Part shown: positions 58,944-64,000 of the stretch, piece by piece
Position numbering within the stretch: position 1 is the stretch's first letter
Layout of the letters: each line of letters begins with the position of its first letter
Assembly: GCF_020520425.1 (NCBI RefSeq)
Contig: NC_079492.1
Span: forward strand, 146,165,861 to 146,229,860
Direction: 5' to 3'
Length of the DNA: 64,000 bases
From: Spinacia oleracea
Taxonomy: Eukaryota; Streptophyta; Magnoliopsida; Caryophyllales; Amaranthaceae
Notes under the pieces: generated by a model
Databases searched by the model: none
The model's input: only the letters and a program-made list of their open reading frames with translations
What the model was told of the DNA's origin: nothing
Translations under genes and position numbers: made by a program

Positions 58944-60134
58944 GGGAACGATCCCGGCTCTTCAATTCCGCATAAATTTTCGTTCAAATCATCTCATCAA
59001 TTTTTCCCCAATTTTTCTGCTTCGAATTTATTTTTGGGTCGAATTGAGTCAAAACTCGACGAATTAGGATGTAATTCGCCCTAAAATCTCATATTTTCGC
59101 TCACAAATCTTCTTTCCATAATTGAATCAAACGTTTTTTGATTCTTGAGTTTTCCCCCAATTTCTAGGGTTCATACCAAATCGCAGAATTGAGCGATTTT
59201 CCCCAATTCGATTTTGCTGGGTTTTCGATTGCTTTGGATTTATTGAAGTTTTTTTGTCGTCGTCTTCTTCGACGTCTTCTTCGACGTCTGCTTCTCCTAC
59301 TTCAAGAATCTGGGTACTCCTGAAATTAACCGCAAACATCTCATCACATATTCCTCGCCGACGATAACAAGAGGAAGATGGATAATCGTCGCCGCCATGG
59401 AAGAAACTCTTGGAGGATTGCGATTCTTGAATTCGCACGTTGTCTGGAGAGTTCTTGGTTTGATTTCTTGATCTTCTTGATTAATTCATTTGATTACAAT
59501 TCGCTGCTTGGTGATTGTTGGTGAATTTCTGGGTGATTTTGTTCATTAGGGAATATCTACAGTTGATTTTAAATTTGGCAATATATTTTGTCTTGCCTGT
59601 ATTCTGAGAATTACTTCGTCTATCGTCCACGAATCATGGCTCAATTTTAGCTAATTCCCAATCATCTGTTCAATTGAATTTTTGCTGTTGGTGGTTCTTG
59701 TGTGAGAATAGGAGTAAGTTTGGGTTGAGATTGTTTTCGATTTTTGATGGAGCTCATCTTCTTCGATGAATGCTTACAAGCAGTGGTATAGCTCTTTCTT
59801 CTGCAATACATTTGTGCCCCTGGTCTGCTGGTTTGTTCTGTGGTCATGTGATGATCTTATTTGGTGCTCAACTATTTCTCTGCACTATTGAATTGCAATA
59901 TAGACAATTCAAATGGAAATTGCATAAGAAGGCTGCACAAGTGTTGTTGTGTTTACACTTTGCATTGAAGAAATGTCTGATAATTGGGGATATTCACGAA
60001 AAACAGGAACAGTTTAAAGAATGGATGCAAAACCTTGGAATAGGAGATCATGCAGCAGTTTTGCAAGAGGATAGTATACAGTTTTGGGTTGAAGTTTTTT
60101 TTTCTTTTGAATGTTGGCACGATTCAACATTTCT

Positions 60135-60330
60135 TTCCAGCAACAGATCTGGAGTTCAGTACCTGTATAATCAGGTCAATTTTGTTCATTTTTCCCAGCA
60201 ACAGATCTGGAGAATCAGAACCTGTAAAATCAGGTCAATTTTTGAGACCCAAAGAGGTCAGTTTTGAGACCCAAAGATGTCAGTTTTGAGACCCAAAGAG
60301 GTCAGTTTTGTGACCCAAAGAGGTCAGATT
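60135..60330. repeat. Internal tandem repeats of the small LTR element
   Basis: CAGCAACAGATCTGGAG plus ACCTGTAAAATCAGGTCAAT occurs twice (about 60138 and 60198). Then GAGACCCAAAGAGGTCAGTT is repeated four times between about 60243 and 60327, with GATGTC or GTGACC variants. The units lie just upstream of the polypurine tract. Confidence 0.85.
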
Positions 60331-60555
60331 TCATTGATCCATTGTGATCATTCTTTTGATGAGACCCATTGAGGCTCATTTCTTCAAGACAATATTGGAC
60401 GTTGCAGTTTGATATGAGCAGTTGGTACAACAGCAACAGCAGTGGCCAACATCTATGCTTGTTCATGAGGAGTTCTTGGTGCAAAGTTAATGAAAGAGTC
60501 TGTTTTGAAGCTTTCAAACTGAAGATGTTTACACCATCTCCAGTTTGAGGGGGGG

Positions 60556-60769
60556 TATTGGAGTATATAAATAGTATTGAACATTAGCTTGTAAATACTT
60601 AGTATAAATACAGTAGTTTGTACTACCTTACTTTTGAGTTACACAATTAATAAAATGTAGTTTCTGGTTTCCTCTCTCAAAAGCCACGAGCTCTCAAGCT
60701 CAACAATGGCGTCACTCTTATCTCCTTCCTTTATTCTTCTTCTTTCCTTCTTCACTCACACATTCAACA
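60556..60769 (+). repeat. 3' LTR of the small LTR element
   Basis: 214 bp, no difference from the 5' LTR seen by eye. Confidence 0.93.
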
Positions 60770-60774
60770 GACGT

Positions 60775-61781
60775 CGTTGCAATCGTGTTAGAAGTTCAGA
60801 TCTGGATTCATATATTACGGCAGGAATAGAGGATGAGAGGGGATTGGAAGCTAAAATAGAGAGAAAGAGAGAGCCTAAGTCCAATAAATTAGTGTACACC
60901 CGATTTTTTGAAATGTTTGTGCACACGGTATAGTTTGTAATCTGTATGAGAGTTGGCGTCTTCGTCAACTCCTTTGTCTGGACTCAAACATGTATTGGGC
61001 CTTTATTTCAATTAATCAAACTTCGGTTATTATTTGACACAACATTAAAAATAGACCACTTAGCCCAATGCCGATTCGCTCCGCAAGCCTATGCCAGGGA
61101 AGTATGGAACTATCAAGTATCAACTATGGAACAAATGGAAGTGTTTCACTTCTTTGGATTCACAAGAGGACAAATCTCATTTTACTTGCACTATGTAAAG
61201 ATTAACTAGCTCTTGAGCCCGTTTAAAAAAACGATGGTTATATGGTGGTTGTTTAGCCGTTTTTTAAAGTTTTAATTTTAACGAGAACTTGTGATTGAAA
61301 GGGAAAATATACCCATGATTTAAATAGAGGTGGAATTTGAACAAATTAATTAACTGAGAGGATAGTGATTTTTTGTGTGCAAAGAGTGATCAGGAGGGAC
61401 GAAAAAATAACCGAACACACACAAGACCAATGATGCTTTTTCGAGCTTCCCTGTGGTTCAATTTGCGCCCTATAGCAGTGTTGTCCTGTGGATGTTGGAG
61501 AGAGTGATTCACAGGGGTATGCTAGTAATTTTGTATCATATAACAGGGACACGTTATACCATTGTTCTTATTGAAAGTAAAATGTATTTACAGAATTGCC
61601 ATATTATGTATTGTCTATGAGAATTACTTCCTCCTGCCCGAAGGAACTACTAAGTTGTAAGAAAAGATTTTCCAAAAAATTAAAAAATCAATCGAATTTC
61701 TCCAAAATGGAAAATAAATTTATTTCATTATCACAAACATTAATAATCTAAATTCAGCCAAACATCTTGCATAAAGTAATA
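60775..61781. other. Gene-free stretch right of the small LTR element
   Basis: Several reading frames of 60-90 codons are open here, for example near 60946-61209, but none shows a family motif or splice support. No transposon ends were found. Confidence 0.5.
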
Positions 61782-62043
61782 CTCTCTCTGTATTTATTTA
61801 AGAGATACACTTGCCTTTTCCGTCCGTATTTATTTAAGAGATACACTTGTCATTTTTAGTAACTTATCAACCCCACCATCTAATTAAATAATATATCTAC
61901 ACCCCACCCCCACCCCCCACTACCTAAAATGACATGGTCCCCACTTTTTTTTCTTATTAAAATATCTACTCAACCCTACTTGTTTTATTACTTTATTTCA
62001 TTCAATTCTTTTTCTTAATACTCGTGCCCGCTCAAGGAGGGAG
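61782..62043. mobile_element. Stowaway MITE, diverged
   Basis: Left end CTCTCTCTGTATTTATTTAA, right end CTCAAGGAGGGAG, flanked by TA at 61780-61781 and 62044-62045. The left terminal unit TTTAAGAGATACACTTG is tandemly duplicated (about 61796 and 61837). Confidence 0.8.
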
Positions 62044-62149
62044 TATAGTTCAAAAAAGAGAGTTCATAAGAGTTCAAGACAGTAGAAGTTGTACATGGTT
62101 AAAACTAAGCTGAAGTATCTAGAAACAAATCCATCACAGCATCACTTAA

Positions 62150-63440
62150 TCAGGTTAATTTAACATGAGCATCAAGAACAATATAAGGCATCTTTGATTG
62201 AGCATGTGCTTTCCTCATCCTTTTCGCAGACGCATCCAAATAATAATTCATATGCTTCTTAACCCTCAACAGTGGCGGTGCCAGAATTTTTTTGTTAAGG
62301 GTTCGAAATTAAAACATAAGTCATATTTTTTGTACAGAGCGTACATTAGCAGATTTTTTTGAATACAAATAACAGGTTGCATACGTACTATAGTATATAA
62401 GATAAATAATTAAAGAATTTATTTTTAAGAAAATGAATAAAAACAAAATCCAATTTTTTCTAGGGCGTTGGATAATTTTCAGAATTTCAAATACATTTTG
62501 TAATAAAAAAAATTATTTATTAAAAGTTCAAAACTATAGCTACTAAGAAAGAAAAGAAAGAAAAATCCAAAAAAGAAAGAAAAATGAAAAATCTTAGAAT
62601 TTCCCTTGCGAAGAGTCGAACCCGCGACCATAAGAGGAAAACAGTTCCCGCTCCAACCAGTGTTCCAGCCTCTATCTTATGTATATTTTGAGCGCTAAAT
62701 TCTATATAAACTTAGATTTGGTATGTTCAGAAACTCGCGAACTTCTTCTATGTTTTTGCCAGTACGGATTCAGTTGAACCCACTGAACCCGTACTGGCAC
62801 CGCCACTGACCCTCAACTCATCTTCATACTGTTTCATCTCCTTTTCCTGTCTTTTTCTACCAGGTAATTTTCCATGAAATTCATGCGAAAACACCCGAAA
62901 AGCTTGTTTTAAACTCATATCTTTTCCATACTTATCCTTCCTCTCAATACGTATCTCCTTCGATGATGATCCTCCTTCTTCTTCTTCAACAAAGCCAACA
63001 TTAAGCTTTCTCTTTTTCTTGTCCATGTTTCTACCACTCTGTTCAACTGTTTATTTCAATGTGCCTCGTTCTGTAAGCCATTTAAGTGCACCCACCAATC
63101 CAGTTCCAATAGGTGGTTCATAATGTAGTAATGATTCTTGAACCATGTCATCTTCATCTTTAATCTCAACCTGCTCATCTTTTCCAGAATCAACAAGCTT
63201 TACTGCATTCGGCTTTTGTACTTCTTCATCTGCCTTAAGATTTGAAACAAAGTCATGAATCTCAGTAAACGCAATTCTGTTATCTGAATCATCTGCTAGA
63301 GTTGAATCTTGGGTTTTATATGTCGGGTAACTTCTTACAAACTGTGCAACTTTCTCAGCACCTACTAGTGGTTTGAGTTTCTCATCCTGTATCGTAAATT
63401 TCTTAGAGGAAGAAGTACGGTAATCTGAGTGATTCTTCAT
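62150..63440 (-). pseudogene. SART-1 family (DOT2/MDF-like) 3' gene fragment, broken
   Basis: SART-1/DOT2 proteins are U4/U6.U5 tri-snRNP splicing factors of about 800 residues; only the C-terminal quarter is represented here. The minus strand from ATG 63440 gives FTEIHDFVSNLKADEEVQKP and GLVGALKWLTERGTLK, the DOT2 C-terminal core. Then TAA (63050-63048) interrupts where the family continues with Glu. The frame goes on to NMDKKKRKL, IRIERKDKYGKDMSLKQAFR, FSHEFHGKLPGRKRQEKEMK and QYEDELR. A hAT element (62270-62808) cuts the reading just after this. Beyond it, AKRMRKAHAQSKMPYIVLDA and a TGA at 62152-62150 finish the known C-terminus. No introns and no upstream part suggest a processed or truncated copy. 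Confidence 0.85.
62270..62808. mobile_element. hAT non-autonomous element inserted in the SART-1 pseudogene
   Basis: 539 bp with perfect 15-bp inverted ends CAGTGGCGGTGCCAG and an exact 8-bp target duplication ACCCTCAA (62262-62269 and 62809-62816), the hAT signature. Inside, a GGGTTCGAAAT / AGTCGAACCCGCGACC pair resembles tRNA B-box sequence, a feature of this common GTGGCGG class. Confidence 0.93.
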
Positions 63441-64000
63441 AGATTAATTTCCAGAACACCAAAGTAATCAATTTTATTTTGTTAATTCAGAACCAATTAT
63501 TTAAAAGACAAAAATACTGGAAACAGAGAAGGGAAAACCAGAGCAGCACCAAATTTTGGTAAAGGAATTAGCAAATATGATCAATATTTATAGGTCGTTA
63601 TTCGTTAATAGAAGTTTCTATAGAAAATATTATTACCTTGTGCAATTAGGAATAGGAGTATAACTCCCTACATCTCAATTTATGTGGGGCCATAACTTTT
63701 GACCTTTTGGTAGTAGCAGTAGGAAACTACGTAGTAGGAACTAGGAAGTGGGTTTATTTTATAAAAAGAACGGAAATTTCATGAAATGCCCTCGGGTTTT
63801 GCCATAATTCACCAAACGCCCATCAAGTTTCAATAATTCATAAAATACCCCTCACAATTCGTACAAATACCCAACATACCCTTATTAATAACGGGCCGTT
63901 AGTCCGCCGTTAGCCAAGTTTCCAATTCACCCAAATGCCCCTATTCTGAAACTTATTTCACCAAATGCCCCTATTAGGAAACTTATTTCACCAAATTCTC
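63441..64000. other. Right edge: start of a further repeat
   Basis: No gene. CTCCCTACATCTCAATTTAT at 63664 resembles the left end of a Stowaway-type element, but no right end is visible. From about 63780 the sequence repeats words such as AATGCCC, and from 63932 the 31-bp unit CAAATGCCCCTATT...TTCAC occurs twice, with a third start at 63992. The array continues past the window. Confidence 0.5.

Larger units (their letters stand above)
58718..60769 (+). mobile_element. Small non-autonomous LTR retrotransposon with identical LTRs
   Basis: LTRs 58718-58931 and 60556-60769 are both 214 bp and appear identical. The target duplication is GACGT (58713-58717 and 60770-60774). The primer-binding site TGGTATCAGAGC lies at 58932-58943, and a polypurine tract (TTGAGGGGGGG, 60545-60555) touches the 3' LTR. 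The 1.62-kb interior has no gag or pol domains. It has a leader-like start, a 165-codon frame (59770-60267) that I cannot assign, and short tandem repeats. The LTR start (TATTGGA) and the primer site resemble those of the Copia element at 37497, suggesting it moves with Copia proteins (inference). It is longer than a typical TRIM and shorter than a LARD. Confidence 0.93.

Noticed and set aside
59770-60267. A 165-codon frame inside the small LTR element treated as a real gene
   Set aside because: No recognisable domain, and its end lies in tandem repeats; kept only as a possible captured sequence within the element.
60946-61209. An 87-codon plus-strand frame as a small gene
   Set aside because: No motif, no splice or promoter support, and several frames of this size are open nearby.

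Overview
The window is nuclear DNA of a flowering plant, almost certainly a eudicot. It is AT-rich, its genes are split by GT-AG introns, and it carries plant-only families (DREB, ASR, dihydroflavonol reductase) together with every main class of plant transposon. The style of the proteins and of the Stowaway elements makes me think of Caryophyllales (spinach, beet or chenopod relatives), but that is a low-confidence impression and nothing in the sequence proves it.

Genes, left to right: the 5' half of an inositol-pentakisphosphate 2-kinase (IPK1, minus, running off the left edge); a complete six-exon dihydroflavonol 4-reductase (DFR, minus, 8599-11705); a two-exon ASR protein (plus, 13417-14671); an intronless DREB/ERF factor (minus, 33547-34290); a complete 14-exon peroxisomal acyl-CoA oxidase of the ACX1 type (minus, 47173-55517); an unrecognised four-helix membrane protein (minus, 57242-57814); and a broken 3' fragment of a SART-1/DOT2 splicing-factor gene (minus, 62150-63440). 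The exon joins given for IPK1, DFR, ASR and ACX1 were checked by hand: phase and length agree at every junction. The genes are functionally unrelated, as is usual for plants, and form no cluster.

Most of the rest is mobile DNA. A 10.4-kb terminal-inverted-repeat element (22124-32516, 9-bp target duplication) is filled with a short motif related to ATAGTAACTAT and holds a nested L1-type LINE (23862-30280) and a Stowaway MITE. A 2.7-kb element of the same design (4682-7374) sits just upstream of IPK1 and is filled with AAAAGAACA. Smaller elements built the same way, with inverted ends around one repeated short motif, occur at 17253, 44017, 46364 and 58502. A 5.2-kb Copia element (37497-42738) has nearly identical LTRs and is disabled by two in-frame TGA codons. 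A 2.05-kb non-autonomous LTR element (58718-60769) has LTRs that look identical. There are also three CACTA MITEs, nine Stowaway MITEs, two hAT elements, a Helitron, a SINE-like element, a remnant of an RTE-type LINE in an ACX1 intron, and a possible RNase H pseudogene split by a CACTA MITE.

The most unusual feature is the recurring architecture of motif-saturated inverted-repeat elements. I found no gene cluster, CRISPR array, tRNA or rRNA gene. All coordinates were derived by eye, and no alignment or database search was run.
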